Origin: a virus
DNA length: 47,231 bases
Direction: 5' to 3' (one strand)
Virus record (IMG/VR): IMGVR_UViG_3300044695_003623
Location: 1 to 47,231 of that record
This document shows positions 8,986 through 17,936 of this stretch, piece by piece. The position numbers and the translations under genes are program-made. The notes under the pieces were generated by a model. It was given only the letters and a program-made list of their open reading frames with translations, was not told the origin of the DNA and did no database searches. How positions within the stretch are numbered: the first letter of the stretch is position 1; each line of letters begins with the position of its first letter.

Positions 8986-11927
8986 TGGCGACTCCCTTCA
9001 TGCTGGCTTGCGGCCCGGCTGATGAACTCAATGGCTTGCAACGTCACGGGGTAGTGGCTCCCGCTGCTGATGTAGATAGTGCTGCTGCCGGGCAATCCCA
9101 CAGGACTCACTCGCCACGTTGCTTCGCCAGCCAGAAAGCCGTTTGTTGGGCTAAACGCCTGAATCACCGAGTCGTTAGCCCGCACCATTTCAACCTGCAT
9201 ATCGCCGCTGCGCCGCACACGCATACGCATGGCAGTGATAATCGGGCGTGCGGGCAGACTCGATACGCCGTTGTCGTATCGAATGAACTGCTCAGAGAGT
9301 TGCAGCACCCAGTTGTATGGACGGCCAAGGGTTGCCGTGCCCGCATAGTTGCCAGCAACACGGGCTGACGTGCCGCTGGGACGAACCAAATCACGCAAGA
9401 CGCCATCGGGGGTGATGACTTTTGTAAGAGTGCTGTCAGTAAACGGAATCGTGTAGTTGGTGTTGGTGCCGTCAAACGTGCCCGTCAGCGTCGTGCGGCG
9501 GTCAAGGCGCAAGGGCAATGGCGTTGTTGCCAAAGCAGATGCTTGCACCACAGCATCGGGCTGGATGCGAAGAGACTCAAAGACATACTCGCCGCTGCTG
9601 GAAGTGATGTTCTGGTTGACATCGCGGGTAACACGCTCGCACAACAGAATCACCTCGTTGCGCAGGTTGACCATATCGACGATGCGCACGCCCGTGTCAA
9701 GTTGGTAGATGCTCCACGCCCGCATGAGTTCGCGGCTGCCAGAGAAGTACGTGCGTAGCACATAGAACAGGCTGCTGTTGCGTGGCAGGATGCCCAGCCA
9801 GCCTTCACCTGGCAAACTCACCATGCGGTCTGAGAACGCCTCAACCAGATTGGGCACATGGTCAGCCACGTTATCGCCGATGCTGGCGGCACTCGCTTCG
9901 TCGTAGGCGTATCGCCACACCGATGCAGTCTGCCGCACTCCACCCGTTACGCCGCTCAAAGGATTGCCCATCATGTAGGCGAATGGTCCAGCCAGCACCG
10001 GCTGGTGAGGCAATGACGGGAAGACGGGGCCAAGGTTGACCGTGGCCTGCGTGGGCGTGAAGGCGTTGCCGCCAATCTCAAAGACTTGTTCAGGCTGGGT
10101 CAACACCAGCACCTTATCGCGATACGCAAGCATGGCGTAGGGCGTGGGAGCCTGCGAAGCCGCCAGCGTCAGCGTGATGCGGTCATCGTCAGCAACCACA
10201 CCTTCTTTAGTCAGGTAAAAATTGTACAAGTCGCCTGCTTTGGTCCAGCAGACGTTTGACCCCATCGCAAGGCCCAGCCGGTTCTTGAACACGGTCAATG
10301 CCGTGACCTTCTGGCCCGTCTTGAATGGCTCAGGAATGTCGTTTGTTTCTTCGTCCCCATCCTCGCGGGCGTTCCACGTAATCGCCTCTACGGTGAACGT
10401 AGCGGGCGTGGTGCCATCGCCGGTGTAGCCCGTGCGAACCATGCGGTGGGGCATAGAAGTCGAGTCAGGCCGGTAGCGCGGCTGGTCAGGTGCGTACACC
10501 TTGGTCCAGCGGTCAGCAATCGCCACGCGAACGCCGCCAGTGCCAAGCATGCCGCCAGTGCCTGCCGTGATAGTGTGTTCGAGGGCCGTCTTGCTGAAAG
10601 GCCGGTCGTCCACGGTCAAGTCGCCGCTGCTTGTGCCGCCGATGGGGGTCTGCGGCGCGTAGATAGTCGCGTCGTTGCCCTTCCACGGGCCAGTAATCAG
10701 GAACGCGCCGTTGCCGTTGAGACTTGGCACCCACGCCACCAGCACATCGTCGCCACCAAGGGCGCGAAACTCTTGTTGCAGGCGGTCGGCAATATCGGTC
10801 ATGTCGTTGATGCGGGCAGCGGCAATGTCGCCCGCAATGTCAACTGACAATTCATACTCGCGGCCTACGCCATCTATGGCAATATCTGCCGTTGCGTTGA
10901 CCATCGCCACGCTCTGGCCCACGGCGTAAGCAGGCGAGCCGCCAGCGGCCAATGCCCGCACCACGATGGTGTCGTTGAGGGCACCAATCTTGTTTCTGAT
11001 GTACGTCACCCATCCGCTGGTAGAACCAGACGGGTAGGTGTTGCCCGTACCCGCCGTGATGCGCACCATGTCGTTGGTTTCAAAGGTAACGCCAGCAAAG
11101 CCGCCAACCTTGGTCAGTTCCCACTCGCCACTACCAATGTTCGTCGCCGTAACACCCGTCAATGCCAAGTTGAGGCGACGAAAGCCAATGCGAAGCGTAC
11201 TGGGTGAGTTTGACGCATCATCCCAGTCGCCGCGCAATTTGCCCCAGTCGGTGTACGGCCAGATGCGGGCAGAGAATGTGGCAAAGGTGCGACCATCTGC
11301 GCCGGGCGTGTACTGGTAGTAGCCTGCGGCCAAGTCAACGCCGTCAGCACGCGCCCGGTGGTAGGTGTTGACTGCGGGAGTTTGCGCAACCATCGTGTCG
11401 GCATCATCCCACGTTGCCGTCAGGGTGTACGTGGGGCTTGCCAGCATCGCAACCGCTTTGTTCGTGCTGTAGACGAATGTGGTGTCGCCCTCAGTCTTGA
11501 GTTGCAGATTCGTGGGCGATGTGGCGGTGTTGAGGTAGGTTTGTGATGCACCCGCATATGTGACGGTGGCTTCAAGAAACGAACCATTGCTGAGCCGTTC
11601 AAAGACGCGCAGCCGCATGTTGGCACCAACAAGCCCGCGAACCACAATGTACTGCTCGCGGTCGTCACGGTCGATGGTGTGGGTTTGGTACGAACCTGCT
11701 GCGGTCATGCTCGAAAGCGTGCTTGTACCGACAACCGCCCGCCACTGTGTACCCGCACGCTTGCTTGCACCGTCGAATGGGTGAAAGTCGGTGTTGATGC
11801 CGTCAGTAAGCTGGTTGCCAAATCGCGACATGCTGGGCTGCTGGCTGATGCCACCAGACAGAACGCCGCTGATAAGCGGAACTTCCTGCTCCCGAAAGCG
11901 AGCGAGGTCGCGTGCGGCACGACTCAT
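8982..11927 (-). CDS. Tail tubular protein B-like (T7 gp12 analogue), 981 aa
   Basis: A large beta-rich protein. It has the opening typical of gp12-like nozzle proteins (LISGVLSGGISQQPSMSRFGNQLTDGINTDFHPFDGASKRAG, residues 17-57, shown here only to mark the region) and the internal motif FKNRLGLAMGSNVCWTKAGD, in which the family reads structure positions around the portal tail. It forms the tip of the short tail. It lies between a gp11-like gene and a gp14-like gene, exactly as in T7. Longer than T7 gp12, suggesting added surface domains. Confidence 0.88.
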   Translation of the reverse strand: MSRAARDLARFREQEVPLISGVLSGGISQQPSMSRFGNQLTDGINTDFHPFDGASKRAGTQWRAVVGTSTLSSMTAAGSYQTHTIDRDDREQYIVVRGLVGANMRLRVFERLSNGSFLEATVTYAGASQTYLNTATSPTNLQLKTEGDTTFVYSTNKAVAMLASPTYTLTATWDDADTMVAQTPAVNTYHRARADGVDLAAGYYQYTPGADGRTFATFSARIWPYTDWGKLRGDWDDASNSPSTLRIGFRRLNLALTGVTATNIGSGEWELTKVGGFAGVTFETNDMVRITAGTGNTYPSGSTSGWVTYIRNKIGALNDTIVVRALAAGGSPAYAVGQSVAMVNATADIAIDGVGREYELSVDIAGDIAAARINDMTDIADRLQQEFRALGGDDVLVAWVPSLNGNGAFLITGPWKGNDATIYAPQTPIGGTSSGDLTVDDRPFSKTALEHTITAGTGGMLGTGGVRVAIADRWTKVYAPDQPRYRPDSTSMPHRMVRTGYTGDGTTPATFTVEAITWNAREDGDEETNDIPEPFKTGQKVTALTVFKNRLGLAMGSNVCWTKAGDLYNFYLTKEGVVADDDRITLTLAASQAPTPYAMLAYRDKVLVLTQPEQVFEIGGNAFTPTQATVNLGPVFPSLPHQPVLAGPFAYMMGNPLSGVTGGVRQTASVWRYAYDEASAASIGDNVADHVPNLVEAFSDRMVSLPGEGWLGILPRNSSLFYVLRTYFSGSRELMRAWSIYQLDTGVRIVDMVNLRNEVILLCERVTRDVNQNITSSSGEYVFESLRIQPDAVVQASALATTPLPLRLDRRTTLTGTFDGTNTNYTIPFTDSTLTKVITPDGVLRDLVRPSGTSARVAGNYAGTATLGRPYNWVLQLSEQFIRYDNGVSSLPARPIITAMRMRVRRSGDMQVEMVRANDSVIQAFSPTNGFLAGEATWRVSPVGLPGSSTIYISSGSHYPVTLQAIEFISRAASQHEGSRQ

Positions 11928-11939
11928 GGTTGTCCTTTG

Positions 11940-12560
11940 TTATTGCTGCTGACCGCGTGATGCGGGTTGGGGCGAAACGTAACTGCGGCCTTGCGTCTGG
12001 TTCATTGCTGGACCAACGGGTGCAATGTTTGCGTTGCCGCGAGCCTCTGCCAGCGTGATGCCGCGTGCGTCAATCAGTTCTGGCATCTTGCTCTGCTGGA
12101 AGTATTCAAGGGCGCGGGAAAGCACCATCACCTGTTCCGGGCCGTTGAGCGATTCAAACGCCTTGTCGGTGTACACATCAAGAAAGTAATCGCCTGCGGC
12201 CCATTGGTCGGTGCCGCCGTCGATGTTCCACACGTTGGCGTTGCTGGTGACAGGCTGCAACGTGATGCGAGCGTTCTCAAGGTTGACTTTGCCAACCACT
12301 TTGACGGCGTGCTGACCGACTTGAATCGGGCCAGGGCTGGCAAGCGTGAACTTCTTGTTGACCGACAAGCACGACGGCAAGCCTTCCAAGCACAAGTCCT
12401 TGGTTGCGCGGTCAATGGCTTCTTCGGCATCGGCCTCGTCGCCGCGCAGGTACGTCTTGGTGGGCCATGTGCCAGTAGACGCAACTGCCGCCACGCGCTG
12501 AATGTTGCTTCTCTGCAAGACTTGGTTGATGCCTTGCAGCATGGTGTAGTTGCTGGGCAT
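11940..12560 (-). CDS. gp11-like tail tubular protein A homologue, second copy
   Basis: 206 residues. The N-terminal part (MLQGINQVLQRSNIQRV and AEEAIDRATKDLCLEGLPSC) resembles the gp11 pattern in which a helix of A...ID.A...Q precedes a beta core. The C-terminal part (NGPEQVMVLSRALEYFQQ) resembles the helix found near the end of gp11 proteins. The gene directly upstream of gp12 is normally gp11. A better gp11 match lies at 13478-14077, so this may be a diverged duplicate or another tail adaptor. Confidence 0.55.
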   Translation of the reverse strand: MPSNYTMLQGINQVLQRSNIQRVAAVASTGTWPTKTYLRGDEADAEEAIDRATKDLCLEGLPSCLSVNKKFTLASPGPIQVGQHAVKVVGKVNLENARITLQPVTSNANVWNIDGGTDQWAAGDYFLDVYTDKAFESLNGPEQVMVLSRALEYFQQSKMPELIDARGITLAEARGNANIAPVGPAMNQTQGRSYVSPQPASRGQQQ

Positions 12561-12576
12561 GATTCGCCTTTCTTGC

Positions 12577-13032
12577 TTAGTAGTTGCTGACGGTGATTTG
12601 CAGGTTGGGCGTGATGCTGCTGCCAGTGGTTTGGCGGTAGACGATGGATGCCTGTTCGCCCGCTTCCAGCGTGATGCCGGGGTATTGCAAGCCGCCGTCG
12701 CACTTGAGAACCGCCACGCCGTAGTTGCTGGGGAAAATCTGCTTTGCCATCACTGCACCAAGCGTGGCAGGAGCCGAAATCTTGTTGACGGTAAACGCCG
12801 CCGATTCGGTGTTGCTGGTTGCCAGCGGGTTTGACGTGATGGCTGCCCCAGCCGTGCCGCCAGTTGATCGTGCAATCCACGCAGACGATTCGCTGGTGGT
12901 TGCCGCCGCTTGGGTGATTTCAACAACGCGAATCGTGCAGCGGTGCGAAGCGTTGGCTTTGATGACTGCAATCTGCGTGGTGGTTGCAGTGGCAACCGCC
13001 ACGTCGTCAATGACGTGTGAAAAGTCGTTCAT
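12577..13032 (-). CDS. Putative virion structural protein, 151 aa
   Basis: An Ala/Thr/Ser-rich beta-type protein with few charges, ending in LQITVSNY. The composition is like decoration or head-tail structural proteins and like its neighbours at 14088 and 16625. A good ribosome site (AGGAT, 7-8 bases upstream) precedes the ATG at 13032. No family recognised; structural role is inferred from position within the tail block. Confidence 0.6.
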   Translation of the reverse strand: MNDFSHVIDDVAVATATTTQIAVIKANASHRCTIRVVEITQAAATTSESSAWIARSTGGTAGAAITSNPLATSNTESAAFTVNKISAPATLGAVMAKQIFPSNYGVAVLKCDGGLQYPGITLEAGEQASIVYRQTTGSSITPNLQITVSNY

Positions 13033-13050
13033 GTCTTGTATCCTGAGTGG

Positions 13051-13458
13051 TTAGTCGAAATCGGTGGTTGGTGGGAATCGCGGGTCGTTGATAGGTGGAA
13101 CGCTGATGGTGCCGCCGCCAGATTGATTGCCGCCAACAGGTGGCATTACGCCGCCGCCTGCCCGTCGCCACGCTTGCCACACGTTGCGATAGGTGGGGAT
13201 GCGTGGCATACGAACGGGCGGCAATATCGCAGCGTTGCGGGTTGTTCGAAAAGGCGGATCAGGCTGTGGGTTGGGTTGAGGCGTCGGCGTTTCGTCATCG
13301 CCGGGCAATCCGCCGTTGCCGGGCGTAATCGTGCCACCGGGGTTGTTTTCCTGCCCACCAGTTGGCGGTGGGCCAGTGTCGTCAGGGCAGCATCCCCGCG
13401 TTACGCGCGCGCCGTCACCGGGCACATCGCGCTTGGCGATAGAGAAGTTGCAAGCCAT
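13051..13458 (-). CDS. Pro/Gly-rich protein of unknown function, 135 aa
   Basis: Starts MACNFSIAKRD after an AAGGA site and has a middle section dominated by Pro, Gly, Thr and Asn (about residues 28-80), with two adjacent cysteines (GCCPDD). The C-terminus is also Pro-rich. Likely disordered, perhaps a flexible linker or tail accessory. The ATG at 13458 is preferred over longer forms because it carries the ribosome site and clears the upstream gene. Confidence 0.55.
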   Translation of the reverse strand: MACNFSIAKRDVPGDGARVTRGCCPDDTGPPPTGGQENNPGGTITPGNGGLPGDDETPTPQPNPQPDPPFRTTRNAAILPPVRMPRIPTYRNVWQAWRRAGGGVMPPVGGNQSGGGTISVPPINDPRFPPTTDFD

Positions 13459-13477
13459 CGTGGTTTTTCCTTGCGGC

Positions 13478-14077
13478 TTATTCGGGCAGCACGTAGCCGC
13501 TTCCAATGGCAGCAATTCGCCCTGCGCTTTGCAGGCTTGTCATCTGCGGCTTAGCGATGGTGGCGTTGATGCACTTGGCCGTGCCCTTGCTTTCACGCAC
13601 GGCGTTTGCAACCATGCGCAAGCGATTGCCCCAGCGAGCAATGTTGCTGTTTATCATGCAGTAGGCTGCTTGGCACACCACGTACTCTTGCAGGTGGGGA
13701 GGCAGGCACTCGAAGGTGTAAAGGGGCTGGTAGCGAATCTGAATGGGCGCGGTGAACTGGTTGGTGTTGTTGTCGTGGTCGTACAACCCGCGACCGATGT
13801 AGGCGATGCGACGGTGAGCATCTTCGGCGAAGGGGACAGCGTGCAATGCGTCTGCGGGAAGCGTGATAGTGCCGTCTGCGGCTGGCTCAATAGTCACGTC
13901 GCGGAAGTCGCTGAATGCCCATGTGTAGCCAGTCTGGATGCTCTGGCTGGCTTCGTCGATGCAGCCTTGCGCAATGCCCGCTTTACTTGGGCCGACGCTG
14001 CCTTGGGGGTCAAGAGCGGCTGTAAATGAACCGTCCACCATCGTGAGGACGCGGCGCACGCCTTCGAGCATGTTCAT
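13478..14077 (-). CDS. Tail tubular protein A (T7 gp11-like), 199 aa
   Basis: This is the clearest gp11-type adaptor in the window. It has a helix ending QSIQTGYTWAFSDF, then a beta strand followed by DGTITLPADALHAV. An RGLYDHDNNTNQF segment is next, then LPPHLQEYVVCQAAY near the C-terminus. All are hallmark spacing elements of the gp11 family (vQ.GW.fN, I.LP.D.l, LYD, LP..l...i...A). It would form the ring between portal and gp12 nozzle. I chose ATG 14077; the longer open frame upstream overlaps the next gene. Confidence 0.75.
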   Translation of the reverse strand: MNMLEGVRRVLTMVDGSFTAALDPQGSVGPSKAGIAQGCIDEASQSIQTGYTWAFSDFRDVTIEPAADGTITLPADALHAVPFAEDAHRRIAYIGRGLYDHDNNTNQFTAPIQIRYQPLYTFECLPPHLQEYVVCQAAYCMINSNIARWGNRLRMVANAVRESKGTAKCINATIAKPQMTSLQSAGRIAAIGSGYVLPE

Positions 14078-14087
14078 GGGAAGTCCT

Positions 14088-14660
14088 TTAGACAGTCCAG
14101 CGGTAGCAGATGGCGATGCTAGTTGCGCTGCCGCCGCCAACAAACGGATCAACCACAATGTCGTTGTTGCCAATGTCGGGCAGGATGATCTGAGCGACAA
14201 GGTTGGCGACTGGGCTGTGAACCTGCACGTCAGGCGCGGTCAAAGCCGTACTCAGTTTGGCAAGCAGGCCGTTGGCATCAACCGTCCACACCATCGTGTC
14301 GGCGATGAACTCGCCAGTCTGGAAGGTCCTTGTGGTGCCGCTCACAACGTCGTTGATGGTCTTGGTGCCGCCTGTAACAACGACTTGCCCAATCCGGTCA
14401 AGATACCGCACGCTCGATTTGTGTGCCTTGGGCGCAAGGTAGAGGCCAATGGTGCCAACGGCGTTGTCGGCGTTGGTGGCTGCCCACAGTTGCAGGCTGC
14501 GCCAGCGCGTGCCGCTGTCTTCACCACCGCCGTTACTGATGACGACGGGAGTTCCGCCAACAGCAGCAACGTTGCCAATCTGCCCATCGGCAAAGGTGGC
14601 AGCAGCGGGAAGGGTGAAACTGCCAAGACGGACCATGCCGCTGTTACGAAAGTCTGACAT
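14088..14660 (-). CDS. Putative virion structural protein, 190 aa
   Basis: A beta-rich Gly/Thr/Ala-rich protein (VSGTTRTFQTGEFIADTMVW) with features of small decoration or fibre-base proteins. It sits between the SGNH hydrolase and the gp11-like gene, all in one direction with gaps of 10-22 bp. No family recognised. Confidence 0.6.
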   Translation of the reverse strand: MSDFRNSGMVRLGSFTLPAAATFADGQIGNVAAVGGTPVVISNGGGEDSGTRWRSLQLWAATNADNAVGTIGLYLAPKAHKSSVRYLDRIGQVVVTGGTKTINDVVSGTTRTFQTGEFIADTMVWTVDANGLLAKLSTALTAPDVQVHSPVANLVAQIILPDIGNNDIVVDPFVGGGSATSIAICYRWTV

Positions 14661-14682
14661 TCAAATGCTCCAATGTTGTGTT

Positions 14683-15954
14683 TTACGACGATTGACGCAG
14701 GCGCAGTCGGTTGCGTCCGCGAACGCCGCCGCCGTGGGTGATTGGGCCATTGAGGATGAACCACGAAAGGTCGGCGTGGTTGTCGCGAAGGGTGGAGTTG
14801 GCCGTGGCGGGGTGGATGGTGTCAACCAGTTGGCTTGCAGACCACGCAGAATAGTTGCCGTAAATGTCGCGTTGCCAGCCACCAAAGTCCACGCATTCAA
14901 CATACGGGTCGGCAACCGCAACTGCAATCGTCTGGGCGCGAATTTCGGCCCAGAATGCAGCATCACCGTCGCTGATGGCGTCGTATTGCGTGAGCAGGCA
15001 GAAGTACGGGATTGCCACGCCAGCAGCAACGGCAGCCGCCTTGTAGCGAGCGATGATGGTTTTTAGGCGGTCGCCAAATCCAACCGTGGTCGTTTCGTTT
15101 GCGCCAAGCGGAACAAAGATGTAATTCCACTGAAAGGTTCTGAAATCTTCAATCAACGCTTCGTCGCTGTAGGCAGCGGTGTACGGCGTGCCATCGGACG
15201 AGATGGTTGCACCAGTCTCGTTCTGGTGGTGAACCGTGGACCAACTACCGTGGCCCTTCATGTGGCCCCAGAAGATGCCGCTTGTCTTATTTGTGCAACG
15301 GACGCCAAAACACGCGGGCTTGAAGACGCCGGTTTCGGTTTGGTCCCATGCGTTGATTCGACCAACCGCAACTGTCGCGCCGGTGCCACGGTTGAACACG
15401 GCAGAAGAAAACGAACGAATCGCTTTCGCCTGTTGCATGTTGATAAATATGCCGCCAAGCCCCACGTTTGACCTTGAAACGCCTTGGATGTTCCAAGCGG
15501 CAGACGAATTGGTGTAATACCCAGTCAGCGATGCGCTGGTTTCTGCAATCATCAAGACTTCCATGTTCTGACTTGCATCCCAGTCTGATTCGTTTGGACC
15601 AAGCGGGCGGGCCGTCATTTGTATCGGAGAGCCGAACACGCCAGTCGCATCGCCACTGCCTACGTTGGTGCTGGACAGGTTGAATTTGCTTGTGCCGTCA
15701 CCTGGATTCTCACCGGGCCTGACAGCAGCAATGCTTGCCATGCCAGCAAGCCCCGCCGTAATGGGCCATTCCGCGCCAACGCTGTTGATGAGGTTGGTTG
15801 TTCCACCACGACACGCGAGAGGGAATCGCGACACGTATGACAACGCCACGTTCCACCCTTGATTGATCTGAAAGATGGAGTTGCCAACAAACGTCGCATT
15901 GATGCGCCCGCTCTTGAGCCGCTTGAAGTGGCCTCGGTTTACGTGGGTTGCCAT
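14683..15954 (-). CDS. SGNH/GDSL-type hydrolase, probable tail-associated deacetylase
   Basis: 423 residues with the blocks of an SGNH hydrolase. Block I is VGNS at 23-26, with a Ser at 26 as likely nucleophile (GNS replaces GDS). A G-x-N block is in PLGANE, with Asn 286. The last block is DTIHP, with Asp 378 and His 381. Family members remove acetyl groups from surface polysaccharides. In a tail-gene cluster this suggests modification of host glycans during adsorption. About 230 residues of beta-type sequence lie between blocks I and III. Its ATG overlaps the TAA of the preceding gene. Confidence 0.7.
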   Translation of the reverse strand: MATHVNRGHFKRLKSGRINATFVGNSIFQINQGWNVALSYVSRFPLACRGGTTNLINSVGAEWPITAGLAGMASIAAVRPGENPGDGTSKFNLSSTNVGSGDATGVFGSPIQMTARPLGPNESDWDASQNMEVLMIAETSASLTGYYTNSSAAWNIQGVSRSNVGLGGIFINMQQAKAIRSFSSAVFNRGTGATVAVGRINAWDQTETGVFKPACFGVRCTNKTSGIFWGHMKGHGSWSTVHHQNETGATISSDGTPYTAAYSDEALIEDFRTFQWNYIFVPLGANETTTVGFGDRLKTIIARYKAAAVAAGVAIPYFCLLTQYDAISDGDAAFWAEIRAQTIAVAVADPYVECVDFGGWQRDIYGNYSAWSASQLVDTIHPATANSTLRDNHADLSWFILNGPITHGGGVRGRNRLRLRQSS

Positions 15955-16163
15955 TACTTGTGGTCCTCAACGCGCTCAACGCGGCGGTCTACAGCCTTGA
16001 TCTGTTCTTTGATTGCGGCAATGTCGGCTGTCACGCGAAATTGCATCGCGATAAGGCCGAGAATGCCGGATGTGATAAGAGTCGTGACAATGCCAAACAC
16101 CATCTTTTCGGTTGGCCCAAACGTCACGACCTGTTGCCCGTCAATGCCACGCTTGAGTGTCAT
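15954..16163 (-). CDS. Small membrane protein with coiled coil, inner-membrane spanin-like
   Basis: 69 residues: a short polar N-terminus, one membrane segment (MVFGIVTTLITSGILGLIAM, about 21-40), then a charged helix (IAAIKEQIKAVDRRVERVEDHK). The layout fits an i-spanin or a small holin-class protein. It follows a lipoprotein gene and a two-helix membrane protein in an ATGA-coupled trio, as expected for a lysis cassette. The lipoprotein is on the upstream side, the reverse of classic Rz/Rz1 order. Confidence 0.55.
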   Translation of the reverse strand: MTLKRGIDGQQVVTFGPTEKMVFGIVTTLITSGILGLIAMQFRVTADIAAIKEQIKAVDRRVERVEDHK

Positions 16164-16402
16164 GGTTTCACCGCCTCACTCAAAGCATCATCGAGCCACC
16201 GTGTTTCACGCAGGTACTGCTCTTTGGCTGCTTGCGAGAGATTGGCGTCGGCGTTCACGTAGGCGTCATGGCGTGCGCGGATGTTCTCAGTGGAAGGTTT
16301 GATGTTTGCTGCTGAAACCGAACCTGTCGCGCAACCACCAAGAGCGATACCACAGACGCACAGACTGACGGTGATGAGTTTTCGCATATTGCTGTTGTTC
16401 AC
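16160..16402 (-). CDS. Small lipoprotein, outer-membrane spanin-like
   Basis: 80 residues with a signal peptide and lipobox (ITVSLCVCGIALGGC, Cys at about 24), then a short polar helical region. An Rz1-like lipoprotein is expected in a Gram-negative lysis cassette. The annotated GTG start at 16402 overlaps the upstream stop (GTGA). An internal ATG at 16387 would give a shorter signal peptide and is possible. Role is inferred from context. Confidence 0.55.
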   Translation of the reverse strand: MNNSNMRKLITVSLCVCGIALGGCATGSVSAANIKPSTENIRARHDAYVNADANLSQAAKEQYLRETRWLDDALSEAVKP

Positions 16403-16614
16403 TTGCTACCTGCCTTCACTTGTTCACTGGTCACGTTGTTGTCACGGGCTGCGAATAGGCCGATCATGGCAAAGAAGCCAGCGGCCACGCCTTCCCACTG
16501 GGGGACGGTGAACGGGTCGCTGTCGTAGTGGGCGTGCAGGGCGTAAGCCACCGCACCAACAAACGCACAGACGCCTGCGGTCGATGTTTTCCAACTTCCT
16601 TTGGGCTTCAGCAT
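16399..16614 (-). CDS. Holin-like small membrane protein, 71 aa
   Basis: Two hydrophobic segments (AGVCAFVGAVAYALHA, about 13-28; and WEGVAAGFFAMIGLFAA, about 40-56) are separated by a short polar loop. The tail is charged. This is the layout of a class II holin. It is preceded by AAAGGA 4-9 bases before the ATG at 16614 and is coupled to the lipoprotein gene. The longer open frame upstream overlaps the adjacent structural gene and is not used. Confidence 0.6.
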   Translation of the reverse strand: MLKPKGSWKTSTAGVCAFVGAVAYALHAHYDSDPFTVPQWEGVAAGFFAMIGLFAARDNNVTSEQVKAGSK

Positions 16615-16624
16615 TCTGTTTCCT

Positions 16625-17260
16625 TTAGATTGCGGCGGCTTCGTACCAGTCAACATTGACGGCCATCTGCCAAGTGCCAGCAGCGTCCATTGCAACGGGG
16701 TTGCGGATTGCAAGCAGTTGGCCGGGTTGAAGAACAACCGGCGCACACTCGCCTGCGTGAAACTCGAATAGCGATTCGGCGTAGTTGCCAGCGGTGCCGA
16801 CATGCACAAGTGACATGGTGCGAATCGGGTCAGTCTCGTAGGTGATGCCAGTAACGGTCAAGCCTGCGGTTGCCGCAATGCGAATGTCACCACCATTTGC
16901 GATTAGACACTCAGACGTTGCAAGCGTCGTGTTCTTCTGCACGGGAACCAAGGCTGCACCACCAGACGTAGCAGCACCCGAACCACGAAACAACGCAAGC
17001 CGTCGTGATGCGGTAATTGGCGTTGTGTACGTCACAATCGTCGTGTACATGATGCGGATTCGCTCGATGTACGCGAGAACCGATGAGCCGGGGTCAAGCC
17101 GCATCGCAAACACGGTGGAGTTACCCGCAAGCGCAGCGGCCATTGTGCCGGTCACGCCGGTTGCGCAAAACGCAACGCCGCGCGGAATAAGCAACGTCCT
17201 AGCCGCGCCAGTCTCCACTTGAACTTGTGTCGAGCCTGCGCCGGTTTCGATTATTGCCAT
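16625..17260 (-). CDS. Putative virion structural protein, 211 aa
   Basis: An Ala/Thr-rich beta-type protein with few lysines (AGNYAESLFEFHAGECAPVVLQPG), similar in style to virion decoration and fibre proteins. It lies four bases from the next gene upstream in the late operon. No recognised domain. It could be a baseplate or head-fibre protein. Confidence 0.6.
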   Translation of the reverse strand: MAIIETGAGSTQVQVETGAARTLLIPRGVAFCATGVTGTMAAALAGNSTVFAMRLDPGSSVLAYIERIRIMYTTIVTYTTPITASRRLALFRGSGAATSGGAALVPVQKNTTLATSECLIANGGDIRIAATAGLTVTGITYETDPIRTMSLVHVGTAGNYAESLFEFHAGECAPVVLQPGQLLAIRNPVAMDAAGTWQMAVNVDWYEAAAI

Positions 17261-17263
17261 GTG

Positions 17264-17584
17264 TTACACCGAGAAAGAGAGGAATCGGAAGTTGCCCTTG
17301 ACGAAGGTTCGTGATGTCCAGTTGCACCTGATTTGCTGCGAGTTGACCTGCGACGAAGTGACGTTTATCGCGTCCATCTGTGCTTCGTCTGCAAGCGTGC
17401 CCTTGCCCGGATACGGACCATCGGCCTGCACGACAAGGTTGTGGTTGCGGGCGTTGAGCAGAAACGAACCACTACGCACTGGCCTTGTGCCAAGGTTGAC
17501 GGTGTGTATCAGTCGCGACGACCGCGTAGCAGCAAGCACCGCCGCTGAGATTGCGTTTGTGGTGGCAGTCGATAGTGATGACAT
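17264..17584 (-). CDS. Hypothetical structural-region protein, 106 aa
   Basis: Starts MSSLSTATTNAISAAVLAATRSSRL, then a basic, beta-prone body. Position among structural genes and a start that abuts the stop of the preceding gene support a real gene. No family recognised. Confidence 0.55.
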   Translation of the reverse strand: MSSLSTATTNAISAAVLAATRSSRLIHTVNLGTRPVRSGSFLLNARNHNLVVQADGPYPGKGTLADEAQMDAINVTSSQVNSQQIRCNWTSRTFVKGNFRFLSFSV

Positions 17585-17889
17585 TACATCCTCACTGGTA
17601 ACTTGGTCAGAGCGGCAAGTCCCACTTCGAGCGCGACCAGCAAGCCGCGCTCAAACGCCTTGTAGCTGGCCCTGCGACTCTTGATGGCGACGATTTCGGT
17701 TGCGAGCATCGCGCTTGCCCAGATGCTTCCAAGCATCTTCTTTCGCGTGCTTTCGTCTGATTCAAGGGGGACCGTTGCCAGTGCCCGCATAAGTTCGGCT
17801 GCGCGAGCGTTCGCATCGACTGCGGCAACGCCTACTTCCTCATGGAGTTTGGCGATGATGGATTCAAAGGCTTTGGAGAAGTCTGACAT
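17584..17889 (-). CDS. Hypothetical helical protein, 101 aa
   Basis: A mostly helical protein (FSKAFESIIAKLHEEVGVAAVDANARAAELMRALATV). The C-terminal part has a moderately hydrophobic helix (GLLVALEVGLAALTKL). A membrane-associated function is possible, but nothing specific is visible. The ATG at 17889 lies between the GC-rich hairpin at 17896-17923 and the gene. Confidence 0.5.
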   Translation of the reverse strand: MSDFSKAFESIIAKLHEEVGVAAVDANARAAELMRALATVPLESDESTRKKMLGSIWASAMLATEIVAIKSRRASYKAFERGLLVALEVGLAALTKLPVRM

Positions 17890-17895
17890 AAACCA

Positions 17896-17923
17896 CCCCG
17901 CCGCGATTTCTCGGCAGGCGGGG
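17896..17923 (-). terminator. GC-rich hairpin after the decoration-like gene
   Basis: Arms CCCCGCC and GGCGGGG (17896-17902 and 17917-17923) enclose a 14-base loop. The stem lies 13 bases past the stop of the 17937 gene and before the next start. On the minus strand only a short T-poor tail follows, so it may attenuate or protect mRNA rather than terminate strongly. Confidence 0.4.
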
Positions 17924-17936
17924 CAGGAAAGGGGGT

